Origin: Nostoc sp. ATCC 43529
Lineage (GTDB): Bacteria > Cyanobacteriota > Cyanobacteriia > Cyanobacteriales > Nostocaceae
Direction of reading: 5' to 3'
Assembly: GCA_003326205.1 (NCBI GenBank)
Contig: LWTK01000030.1
Coordinates: 62,301-126,300, forward strand
Length of the DNA: 64,000 nt
Made by a program: the position numbers and the translations under genes. This document shows positions 28,316 through 36,168 of the stretch, one piece after another. Numbering within the stretch: position 1 is the stretch's first letter; every line of letters begins with the position of its first letter. Below the pieces are notes generated by a model that did not search any database, was not told the DNA's origin, and saw only the letters and a program-made list of their open reading frames with translations.

Positions 28316-29845
28316 TTACTTGTCTTCCACCGATGCCAACCCATTAATCGCTGGGCCATTAATTACTCTTCCGTTAGTATCAAACCGCGATCCGTGACAG
28401 GGACAATCCCAGGTCTTTTCTGAGGAATTCCAACTGACGATACAATTGAGGTGAGTACAGATTGCTGAATGTTCCTGTAGTGTGCCGTTTTCGTCTCGAT
28501 AAGCTGCGACTTTTGTCAAACCACGTCGCACCACTCCACCTGTACCAGGAGCGAGTTTTTCCACAGAATCAACATCTCCTGGTGTCACCCAATTTAAATA
28601 TTGGCTAGCAACGTTGAGATTTTCAGAGATAAAATCACTGACTCCACCAATTCTCACACGTGACGGGTCATAAAGCTCTGCCCAGGTATTTTTTCGTCCT
28701 AAAATCAAATCAGTTAACAGTATACCTGCAATTGTACCGTGGGTCATGCCTATGCCTGTATCACCGGTGACGATGTAAACGTTTTCTTCGTCAAAAGGAT
28801 TTTTGCCTATGTAAGCAATACCATCATCAGAATTCATTACCTGACCTGACCAACGAAATAAAACTTCCTGTACCATCGGAAAACGTTCTTGCGTCCATGT
28901 CTGGAGTCTGGCATACCGAGCATTGGCGTCGTCTGCTTGTCCAGTTTTATGGTCTTCACCGCCAACTATTAATACATCGTACTCGGAATCAAGTTTCTGT
29001 AATCTTACGTAGTGGTAAGGGTCGAGGGTATCCCAATAAAGGGCTTTGTAAACTGAATCGCGAGGCACTTTCAGAGCGATGACAAAAGTCATGTATGGAG
29101 CTTGCTTAAAGTGCATTGTAGCTAAATTACTGATGGGTGAATTGGTTGCCACTACCACAGCGTCGGCTGTAACAATTTGACCGCTGCTGGTTTCAACACA
29201 GGCGGGGAAACCACCTTTGATTTTTTCTACGTGGGTTCCGGTAAAAATTCGACCACCACGGCGTTGAATGGCTTGTGCAAGTCCGGCGAGGTACTTCAGG
29301 GGGTCGAATTGCCCTTGTTGGGGAAAGCGTAGACATACTCCTGTATCAAAATCAGTTAATGGTGCTTTTTTCACTATTTCTACATTAGTGAGTCCGACTC
29401 GGTGTGCAGCTTCTAACTCTTGCTGAATTTCATCCAGTGAGTTCACATCAGGTGGAAATAGATAGCCATCTAGTCGCTCAAAATCGCAGTTAATATTTTC
29501 TTGGGTAGCGATCGCTTCTATAGTATTAATTGCTGTTGTATGACTTTGGGCAATAAGTTTTGCACCTTCTTTACCGTGTATTTGCTCAAGTTCGTAGTAA
29601 CGTTCGGTCAGCACATTTGATAGGTGTGCTGTTGTCCGTGCAGTTTGGCCGCCACCAATCAGACCATCATCTAGCACGACTACAGACTTACCTTGGCGGG
29701 TTAAAATATAAGCAGTTGACATCCCCGCTATACCAGCACCCACGACGCACACATCTGCATAAATATTTTCCGTAAGCGCGGGCTGCTCTGGAATTTTTGC
29801 GCTTGTCATCCAAATAGAAATAGTTTTACCAGAGTCGTTTTGCAT
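28316..29845 (-). CDS. FAD-dependent oxidoreductase with carboxyl-terminal Rieske domain
   Basis: 509 residues. A DadA/glycine-oxidase-like FAD domain: [17 protein letters not shown] dinucleotide-binding start, [14 protein letters not shown], and [17 protein letters not shown] near residue 360 closing the flavin site. The carboxyl end carries a complete Rieske [2Fe-2S] site: CTHLNCIV and CPCHGSRFD (two Cys, two His). Fusions of this kind oxidise small amines or related molecules and pass electrons through the cluster; the substrate is unknown. No signal peptide. It is alone, with long spacers on both sides. Confidence 0.9.
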   Translation of the reverse strand: MQNDSGKTISIWMTSAKIPEQPALTENIYADVCVVGAGIAGMSTAYILTRQGKSVVVLDDGLIGGGQTARTTAHLSNVLTERYYELEQIHGKEGAKLIAQSHTTAINTIEAIATQENINCDFERLDGYLFPPDVNSLDEIQQELEAAHRVGLTNVEIVKKAPLTDFDTGVCLRFPQQGQFDPLKYLAGLAQAIQRRGGRIFTGTHVEKIKGGFPACVETSSGQIVTADAVVVATNSPISNLATMHFKQAPYMTFVIALKVPRDSVYKALYWDTLDPYHYVRLQKLDSEYDVLIVGGEDHKTGQADDANARYARLQTWTQERFPMVQEVLFRWSGQVMNSDDGIAYIGKNPFDEENVYIVTGDTGIGMTHGTIAGILLTDLILGRKNTWAELYDPSRVRIGGVSDFISENLNVASQYLNWVTPGDVDSVEKLAPGTGGVVRRGLTKVAAYRDENGTLQEHSAICTHLNCIVSWNSSEKTWDCPCHGSRFDTNGRVINGPAINGLASVEDK

Positions 29846-30661
29846 TTTTTTTAGAGTCTCAGGTCTAATTTATCTGCTGGAAATAGATTTCTCACGCTAA
29901 GGGTAACAGGAAAAATCAAAACTAATAAGTAACAAAAAATCTTCTGATATTTGTCCTATTTTGCTTCTAGCTATTTATAACTTTAGTTTTTATCAAAAAT
30001 AAAGTTAAAGTTTATGTTCCAGCGTATTCTTGTGTAAGCTTAGATGATTATTTCTAAATATTGCATCTCCACGATGATAGACAAAAAAATATACTTTATT
30101 GAAGATGAAATTTTGAAAAAATATTTTTTTCAAAAATTAAATTATTCTGTAATTATCCGACTCAATATCCTCAAGGTAAAAGTAGGAGCATAAACCAATG
30201 AATAGGATTTGAAAAATCTTACTGAGTATTATTACTAGTATTAACGGCTTTTTGGATGATGCTATAGTTTAGATAATGCCTTGAAAATTTGGTTGCTCTT
30301 GCCGTTTCCCATTCCCTAGTCAAAACGTGGGGATTTAGACAAGCCAAAAATTAGGATAAATTGCAGCCCAAAAGTGGCTGTGGGCACTCCAATGTCTGAA
30401 GTGATTGTGGAATTTTAGTGTTGCCAAACAGCGCTTTCAAGACGATGGCAACTAATCATCAACCGCAATTGGGAGATCCTCACAAAGCTTGATTTTTGAA
30501 GCACGTTTATTTCTTACTCTAAATTGTGCAAGAAAAAATATGCATAGGGGTAGATGAAAAGTAACTAAAGGGGTAGCATAAAATACAATGGGCATAAATG
30601 ATTAATCCGTAAGAAATACGGTAGTTTATAACGCTAGATAGATGCGGTTAGAGAACACTCA
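29846..30661. other. AT-rich divergent spacer, no gene seen
   Basis: 816 bases between the divergent FAD/Rieske and hybrid kinase genes. No repeat element, hairpin or coding frame was recognised beyond AT-rich sequence; promoters of both genes should lie here. Confidence 0.4.
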
Positions 30662-33600
30662 ATGTTAAAGGTTAACCGCTTGCGACTGCAAGATATATTT
30701 CAAATTCCAGCAAATTCATTTGTGGCAAAAATCGCAAGTGCGATACCCGTTTTGGTTGGTAGTTTGGTACTAGTTGGTTGGTGGCTGGGAATTAATGTCC
30801 TCAAGCATGGTTTTCCGGGTAGCTTGGCGACGATGAAATTTAACGTAGCACTGTGCTTTGTGCTGTCTGGGATGTCGCTGTGGCTGTTTTTAACAAGAAG
30901 GAGAACAAAAACAACGGAGGAAAGAACAGTTAAAAATTACCTGCACTTCCCTAGCCTCCTACTTGCCAAAGTTTGTGCAATAGCGGTTACCACAATTTCT
31001 GTACTCACACTCTGCCAATATCTGTTCGGCTGGAATTTTGGTATTGATGAACTCGTGTTTCGCGAAAAGACCAGTTTAGCGATATCACATCCAGGGCGAA
31101 TGGGGGCAAACACGGCAGTAAATTTTATACTGGTTAGTGTCGCCTTACAGTTTCTGATTTATCAAAGAAATCACCGCAGTTATTGGTATGCCCAAATTCT
31201 GGCTTTGATAGCTACTTTGATTTCCTTTCAAGCGTTGATGGGCTATGCCTACAAAGTCAAAGTTCTTTATGGCATTGCCCCTTATACAACATCAATGGCG
31301 TTACACACAGCGCTGTTATTCACCATTGTAGGTATAGGTATTTTGTGGGCGCGGCCAGAGCAGGGGTTAATGAGAGTAGTAACAAGCGATAACTATGGTG
31401 GCTTACTTGCACGTCGGTTATTGGTTGCGGCGATCGCAGTACCTTTTATGTTAGGGTGGGTCATTGTTGAAGGTCAACGCGCAGAACAATACGACCCAGC
31501 TTTTGCAGTATCAGTGTTTGCCATCGTCCTGATTGTAATTTTTACGGTTTTGATTTGGCAAAGTGCGAGGGTTATCGAACACCTCAGCCATCAGCGCGAT
31601 ATCTCCGATAGCTTACGTCTACGTGCCCAAGAAGCACTAAGAGCTTACGAAGATAAACTGGCAAGCTTCGTAGATGCTAACGTTATCGGCATAGTCTTTG
31701 CTGACATTTATGGCGGTATCCACCAGGCAAATGACGAATATCTGAGGATAATTGGTTACACGCGCGAAGATCTGTTGGCAGGCAGATTAAGTTGGAAAGA
31801 AATCACATCCCCAGAGCATCGGTATTTAGACCAACAAGGTATCGCCGAAGCCAAGGCAAATCCCAAAGGTGCTTGTACGCCATACAAGAAAGAATACATT
31901 CGCAAAGATGGTAGCCGAATTCCGGTTTTAGTTGGTTTCGTGCTGTTGGGAGAAAAACGGGAAGAGTCAGTAGCGTTTATCCTGGATTTGAGCGAACGCC
32001 AGCAAGCAGAAGCAGAACAACAAAAGTTAGTATCGTTGGTAGAAAATAGCTCTGACTTTATTGGTATCGCTACACTTGAGGGGCAATTACTCTATATAAA
32101 TGATGCAGGTCAAAAGTTAGTAGGGCTTGCAAGCCTAGAAGAGGTGAAGCAAAAGGCCGTATTAGATTACGTCATGCCCGAAGACAAAGATTATTTTCAA
32201 CAGCGTATACTGCCGACTGTGCGATCGCAAGGGCGTTGGCAGGGAGAATTCCGCTTCCGACATCTGCAAACAGGCCAAGCAATACCAGTTGATTGCAACA
32301 TCTTCACCGTTACAGAGAACAACACAGGTCAACCAATTGCTTTGGCCACTGTGACTCGCAACATCAGCGAGCAAAAACAGGCCAAAGAACAAATCTTAAA
32401 ATTAAATAAGGATTTACAGCGCCGGATCGCTGAATTACAAACTTTGTTGGAGGTAATTCCCATTGGTATTGGCATTGCTGAAGATCCACAATGCCAAAGT
32501 ATCAAGGTCAACCCTGCTTTTGCTAAGCAGTTGGGCATATCACCAGATACAAATGCTTCCCTGAGCGCTCCCTTGGGTGAAAAACCGACTAACTTTAAAA
32601 TTTACCGCCAGGGAAGGGAATTGTCACCAGAAGAACTTCCCATGCAGTACTCTGCTGCTCATGGCGTCGAAGTTTTAGATTTTGAGGTAGATGTAATACA
32701 TGAAAACGGAAAAATAGTCAATATTTTAGAGCATGTTGCACCTTTGTTTGACGAGGACGGGAAGACCAGAGGGTGTGTTGGGGCATTTTTCGATATTACA
32801 GAACGCAAGCAGGCAGAAGAAGTACTCCGCAACCAGCAAAAATGGCTGGAAGATGTGTTAAATCTAATGCCAAGACCGATGTTGTTTATTGAACCAGGAA
32901 CAGCACGGGTAATTTTTGCCAATCGCTCTGCTAATGAATTAGCTGGAGGCGAATTTCCTAAGGGCGTACCAGCACCAGAATATCACACAGTTTACCACTA
33001 TACGGATGCGGCAGGAAATCGCATTCCCAATGAGCAAATGCCAGGAGTGCGGGTAGCCCTTGGCGAACGTCTGGATGGGTTGGAAGTGGACTGGCATACT
33101 AGCTCTGGTGTGCGTTCCCTGCTGATATTTGCCGATACCTTGCCAGCGATGCACGGTCATCCAGCTATCTGTGTTTTGGTGTTTCAAGATATTAGTAACC
33201 TCAAGCAGGCAGAAAAAGCACTTTCCTTGGGTTACCAAAGGCTAAAGCTACTTTTTGAGACAGCCAACGACCTCCTATCGAGCCAGCAACCAGTGGTACT
33301 CATCGATAGTGTCTTCCGAAAACTCTCGGATCAAATTGGTTTAGATGTTTACTTCAACTATTTGATTGAGGATAACTCTCAAGTAATGCGGTTGGAGTCT
33401 TACGGTGGCATTTCCCCAGAATTGGCAAAGGAAATTGAGTGGTTAGCATTTGGTCAGGCGGTTTGTGGGACTGTAGCCCAGCAACGCCGCCCCATACCTG
33501 TAGAGAATGTGCAGGAATCAACTGACCCGAAAACAGATTTAATTCGTTCTTTAGGCATTACTGCTTATTATTGTTACCCCTTAATGGCACAAGGACGGCT

Positions 33601-35011
33601 TTTGGGTACTCTTTCCTTTGGTAGTCGGACTCGCCTCAGCTTCACCGAAAATCAAAAGGGGATGATGCAGGCAGTGTGCGACCAAATAGCGATCGCAATG
33701 GAAAGAGCTAGTTTAATTGCATCTTTGCAGCAGCAAACCGAGCAGTTACAACAAGCTAATCGCATGAAAGATGAGTTTTTAGGTATATTATCCCACGAAT
33801 TGCGATCGCCCCTCAATGCCATCCTTGGCTGGGCACAACTATTGCAACGCAGCAAGCTCAGCGAAACCCAAATTGCAAAAGGTATGGAGACAATTGAGCG
33901 CAACGCTAAGGCGCAAACCCAGCTAATTGAAGACTTACTGGATATATCGCGGATGAATAGAGGTAAATTACGCCTCAATGTTCGTACTTGTAATTTGGTG
34001 TCGATAATCGAATCGAGCCTAGAGACTGTTAGCTTAGCCGCCCAATCTAAGGAAATCGATTTGAGATTTTCCGTTGTTTCTTCGTCACAAACCCCATCAA
34101 AAGAAGCACAATTTTTAAATAATCAGCATCCAAACGGCAACTTCAAAACCGAAGATTCTATATTCTTAGTTTCAGGCGATTACGAGCGCTTGCAGCAAAT
34201 TATCTGGAATTTGCTATCTAATGCCATCAAATTCACACCCCAAGGGGGACGGGTAAAGGTGCAATTGTCTGTAGTTAGTGACATTAAATGTGTTGGGCAA
34301 ACCCCCAGCTTAGAACCACAGACAACCGACAAATATGCTCAAATTCAAGTAATTGACACAGGTATCGGCATTAATGCTGATTTTCTGCCTTACGTATTTG
34401 AACGTTTTCGTCAAGCCGATAGTTCTAGCACCAGAATCTATGGAGGATTGGGACTGGGATTGGCGATCGTGCGTCATTTGGTAGAATTGCATGGCGGCAC
34501 CATCCACGCAGATAGCCTTGGCGAACAACAAGGCGCGACATTTACAGTCAAGCTACCACTTCTCAAGAGTCCGCCCCTCAACTCCTGTGCCCCTGTGCCC
34601 CTGTGCTCCTGTGCCCCTCTTTCCCCCTCCCTCCTTGGCGTGCGGGTACTGGTTGTGGATGACCAAGTTGATAGCCGTGAATTTGTGAGCACAGTACTCG
34701 AACAGTGTCAAGCAGAAGTTCGAGCAGTAGCATCAGTTCAAGAAGCATTGCAAGTAATTCGAGAGTGGAAACCAGATGTATTAGTTAGCGACATCGGTAT
34801 GCCCCAAGAGAATGGTTACTCATTGATTCGCAAACTGCGATCGCAATCTCCAGAACTAGGAGGAAATATTCCCGCAGCCGCACTGACAGCTTATGCTAGG
34901 GCTGAAGATAGGATGCGAGCGATACAAGAAGGTTATCAGTTGCATTTGCCCAAACCTGTTGAGCCGGCTGAGTTAGCGACAGTAGTGGCTAGTCTGGTTG
35001 GGCGGACTTGA
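30662..35011 (+). CDS. Membrane-bound hybrid histidine kinase (4 PAS, GAF, HK, REC)
   Basis: 1449 residues. The first about 310 residues hold some eight hydrophobic helices (a MASE-like sensor region). PAS domains follow at about 333-450, 456-580, 590-710 and 722-845. A GAF domain is at about 860-1020. The H-box HELRSPLNAILGW is near 1045, and HATPase at about 1150-1300 has NLLSNAIKFTPQGG, DTGIGI and GGLGLGLAIV. A receiver domain at about 1326-1449 has VLVVDDQVDSREF and acceptor Asp in VSDIGMPQENG. It may sense a membrane or redox/energy cue, but no ligand residues are evident. Between HATPase and REC lies a Pro/Cys-rich stretch translated from a repeat (34568-34628). A hairpin terminator follows. 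Confidence 0.93.
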   Translation: MLKVNRLRLQDIFQIPANSFVAKIASAIPVLVGSLVLVGWWLGINVLKHGFPGSLATMKFNVALCFVLSGMSLWLFLTRRRTKTTEERTVKNYLHFPSLLLAKVCAIAVTTISVLTLCQYLFGWNFGIDELVFREKTSLAISHPGRMGANTAVNFILVSVALQFLIYQRNHRSYWYAQILALIATLISFQALMGYAYKVKVLYGIAPYTTSMALHTALLFTIVGIGILWARPEQGLMRVVTSDNYGGLLARRLLVAAIAVPFMLGWVIVEGQRAEQYDPAFAVSVFAIVLIVIFTVLIWQSARVIEHLSHQRDISDSLRLRAQEALRAYEDKLASFVDANVIGIVFADIYGGIHQANDEYLRIIGYTREDLLAGRLSWKEITSPEHRYLDQQGIAEAKANPKGACTPYKKEYIRKDGSRIPVLVGFVLLGEKREESVAFILDLSERQQAEAEQQKLVSLVENSSDFIGIATLEGQLLYINDAGQKLVGLASLEEVKQKAVLDYVMPEDKDYFQQRILPTVRSQGRWQGEFRFRHLQTGQAIPVDCNIFTVTENNTGQPIALATVTRNISEQKQAKEQILKLNKDLQRRIAELQTLLEVIPIGIGIAEDPQCQSIKVNPAFAKQLGISPDTNASLSAPLGEKPTNFKIYRQGRELSPEELPMQYSAAHGVEVLDFEVDVIHENGKIVNILEHVAPLFDEDGKTRGCVGAFFDITERKQAEEVLRNQQKWLEDVLNLMPRPMLFIEPGTARVIFANRSANELAGGEFPKGVPAPEYHTVYHYTDAAGNRIPNEQMPGVRVALGERLDGLEVDWHTSSGVRSLLIFADTLPAMHGHPAICVLVFQDISNLKQAEKALSLGYQRLKLLFETANDLLSSQQPVVLIDSVFRKLSDQIGLDVYFNYLIEDNSQVMRLESYGGISPELAKEIEWLAFGQAVCGTVAQQRRPIPVENVQESTDPKTDLIRSLGITAYYCYPLMAQGRLLGTLSFGSRTRLSFTENQKGMMQAVCDQIAIAMERASLIASLQQQTEQLQQANRMKDEFLGILSHELRSPLNAILGWAQLLQRSKLSETQIAKGMETIERNAKAQTQLIEDLLDISRMNRGKLRLNVRTCNLVSIIESSLETVSLAAQSKEIDLRFSVVSSSQTPSKEAQFLNNQHPNGNFKTEDSIFLVSGDYERLQQIIWNLLSNAIKFTPQGGRVKVQLSVVSDIKCVGQTPSLEPQTTDKYAQIQVIDTGIGINADFLPYVFERFRQADSSSTRIYGGLGLGLAIVRHLVELHGGTIHADSLGEQQGATFTVKLPLLKSPPLNSCAPVPLCSCAPLSPSLLGVRVLVVDDQVDSREFVSTVLEQCQAEVRAVASVQEALQVIREWKPDVLVSDIGMPQENGYSLIRKLRSQSPELGGNIPAAALTAYARAEDRMRAIQEGYQLHLPKPVEPAELATVVASLVGRT
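34568..34628. repeat. CCCCTGTG tandem repeat inside the hybrid kinase gene
   Basis: Repeats of CTGTGCCC/CTCCTGTGCCC encode the odd PVPLCSCAPLSP segment between the HATPase and receiver domains. The composition is unlike the flanking codons; the repeat keeps the frame. Confidence 0.7.
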
Positions 35012-35052
35012 AGGGAACTCCAAAAAATAAAGGACAGTTTCGGGTTGTTGAC

Positions 35053-35095
35053 TGTTGACGGTTGACTGTTTACTGTGAACAGCTAACCGTCAACA
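35053..35095. terminator. Terminator-like hairpin after the hybrid kinase
   Basis: TGTTGACGGTT pairs perfectly with AACCGTCAACA, with further pairing of CTGTT with GAACAG inside. It lies 42 bases after the stop codon. No strong T-run follows, so it may equally be one of the GTTGACT-type repeats seen in these genomes. Confidence 0.5.
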
Positions 35096-35123
35096 ATAAC
35101 AATGAAATATTTTTTTATTTGTT

Positions 35124-35217
35124 ATACCAATTCAATTAATGATTGCAACACGTCTTTAGGTGAAGACGCGATGAATCGCGTCTCTACAAATGGTCTATTT
35201 GTTGTTTAAATTGGTAT
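35124..35217 (+). repeat. MITE-like element, left inverted copy flanking the ROCO segment
   Basis: Ends ATACCAATT and AATTGGTAT are perfect 9-bp inverted repeats. Inside is the palindrome AGACGCGATGAATCGCGTCT (35164-35183) followed by CTACAAATGGTCTATTT. An inverted copy lies at 39113-39220. Confidence 0.8.
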
Positions 35218-35234
35218 CATTGCTAAATTTTGAA

Positions 35235-35501
35235 CTATATCAATTCCTTTTCAGCTTGCAGCCAATGTTCAACAGACTTGCTATCTGGATAGCCGCTTTG
35301 TTGCCAGATTTCATAAGCTCTAAAACGGATTTTATTTTCATCTGGGCGATTAGTAATAAAATTTTGGCAGGAATTAGTAGTGAAATTATAGGGAGCGTTT
35401 CCAAAAAAATCCTGACGGCCGAGAATTTCAGCTGTGAAACGGTAACAATTTTGTTTAATCGGGCAATTTTTTCCCGGACACATAGTAATGTCGTAAGGCA
35501 T
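35235..35501 (-). CDS. Small Cys-containing DUF2934 protein
   Basis: 88 residues. The last 30 (IRFRAYEIWQQSGYPDSK followed by SVEHWLQAEKEL) are a clear DUF2934 motif, a short helical module of unknown function common in cyanobacteria and proteobacteria. The front has five cysteines (MCPGKNCPIKQNCYRF, then NSC), suggesting a small metal or disulfide site. It lies inside the segment bounded by the inverted MITE-like copies, on the strand opposite to the ROCO gene. Confidence 0.75.
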   Translation of the reverse strand: MPYDITMCPGKNCPIKQNCYRFTAEILGRQDFFGNAPYNFTTNSCQNFITNRPDENKIRFRAYEIWQQSGYPDSKSVEHWLQAEKELI

Positions 35502-36168
35502 ATAGAGTAATCCTTTTTGATTTTTAAATTTAGGTGTACCCTGTTGGAGACATCGCTGTTTTAGGGCTAGTCGCCATCGGCAAATTTAATATAAGCGGCT
35601 TTATATCTAACTGGGAGCGTTGGTTTCTGTAAATATACAATGTACTAAAACTACTAGCGATCGCATCCTCAACAACAAGCGATGCCTGCGGCAAGCTGCG
35701 CCAACGCTTTTTTTACTCGACAGTTCTTGTTCTAAGGCGCAACTTCGAGGGTTAAAGCCGCAACTTCGAGGGTTAAAGCCGCAACTTTGAGGGTTAAAGG
35801 TCAAACGTTCACTCTTTTTGCTCGACAGTTCGTGTTCAAAAGTGCAACTTTCGAGTTCAAAGGTCGAACGTTCACTCTTTTTGCTCGACAGTTCGTGTTC
35901 AAAGGTGCAACTTCCGAGTTCAGAAGTCGAGCGATCGCTCTTTTTGCTCGACAGTTGGTGTAAAAAGGTGCAAGCTTCGAGTTCAGAGGTGGAATGATGA
36001 GGTTTTGAGGTTGAGTTTAGACGCGCAGGAGTCGGCGATGTCTACAACGGGCTACGCTTACGCGCTAATGCAATCCTTGATACAGGCTACATTATTAATT
36101 AACTCAATTTCTCTGCTACGCGTCCAAGCAAAAACTTGTCGTCAGGCATCATCTTTATAAAACCCCAA
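35502..36168. other. Spacer before the ROCO gene with the 21-bp repeat array
   Basis: Holds the tandem array 35716-36009 (listed separately) and dispersed words such as GCGATGCCTGCGGCAAGC (35680s) and GCGATGTCTACAACGGGC (36030s) that are common in Nostoc-like spacers. No other gene seen. Confidence 0.6.
35716..36009. repeat. Fourteen tandem 21-bp units with a 63-bp higher-order period
   Basis: The segment divides exactly into 14 units of 21 bases. Three unit types alternate as CTCGACAGTTCGTGTTCAAA, GTGCAACTTTCGAGTTCAAA and GTCGAACGTTCACTCTTTTT, giving a 63-bp superunit at 35821, 35884 and 35947. In the left part the middle type is amplified (35737, 35758, 35779). Because 21 is a multiple of three, long frames pass through it, but none is believed to be expressed. 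Confidence 0.85.

Noticed and set aside
35607..35804. Frame with a repeated FNPRSCG peptide
   Set aside because: It is the translation of the 21-bp tandem array; no start site or conserved sequence supports expression.
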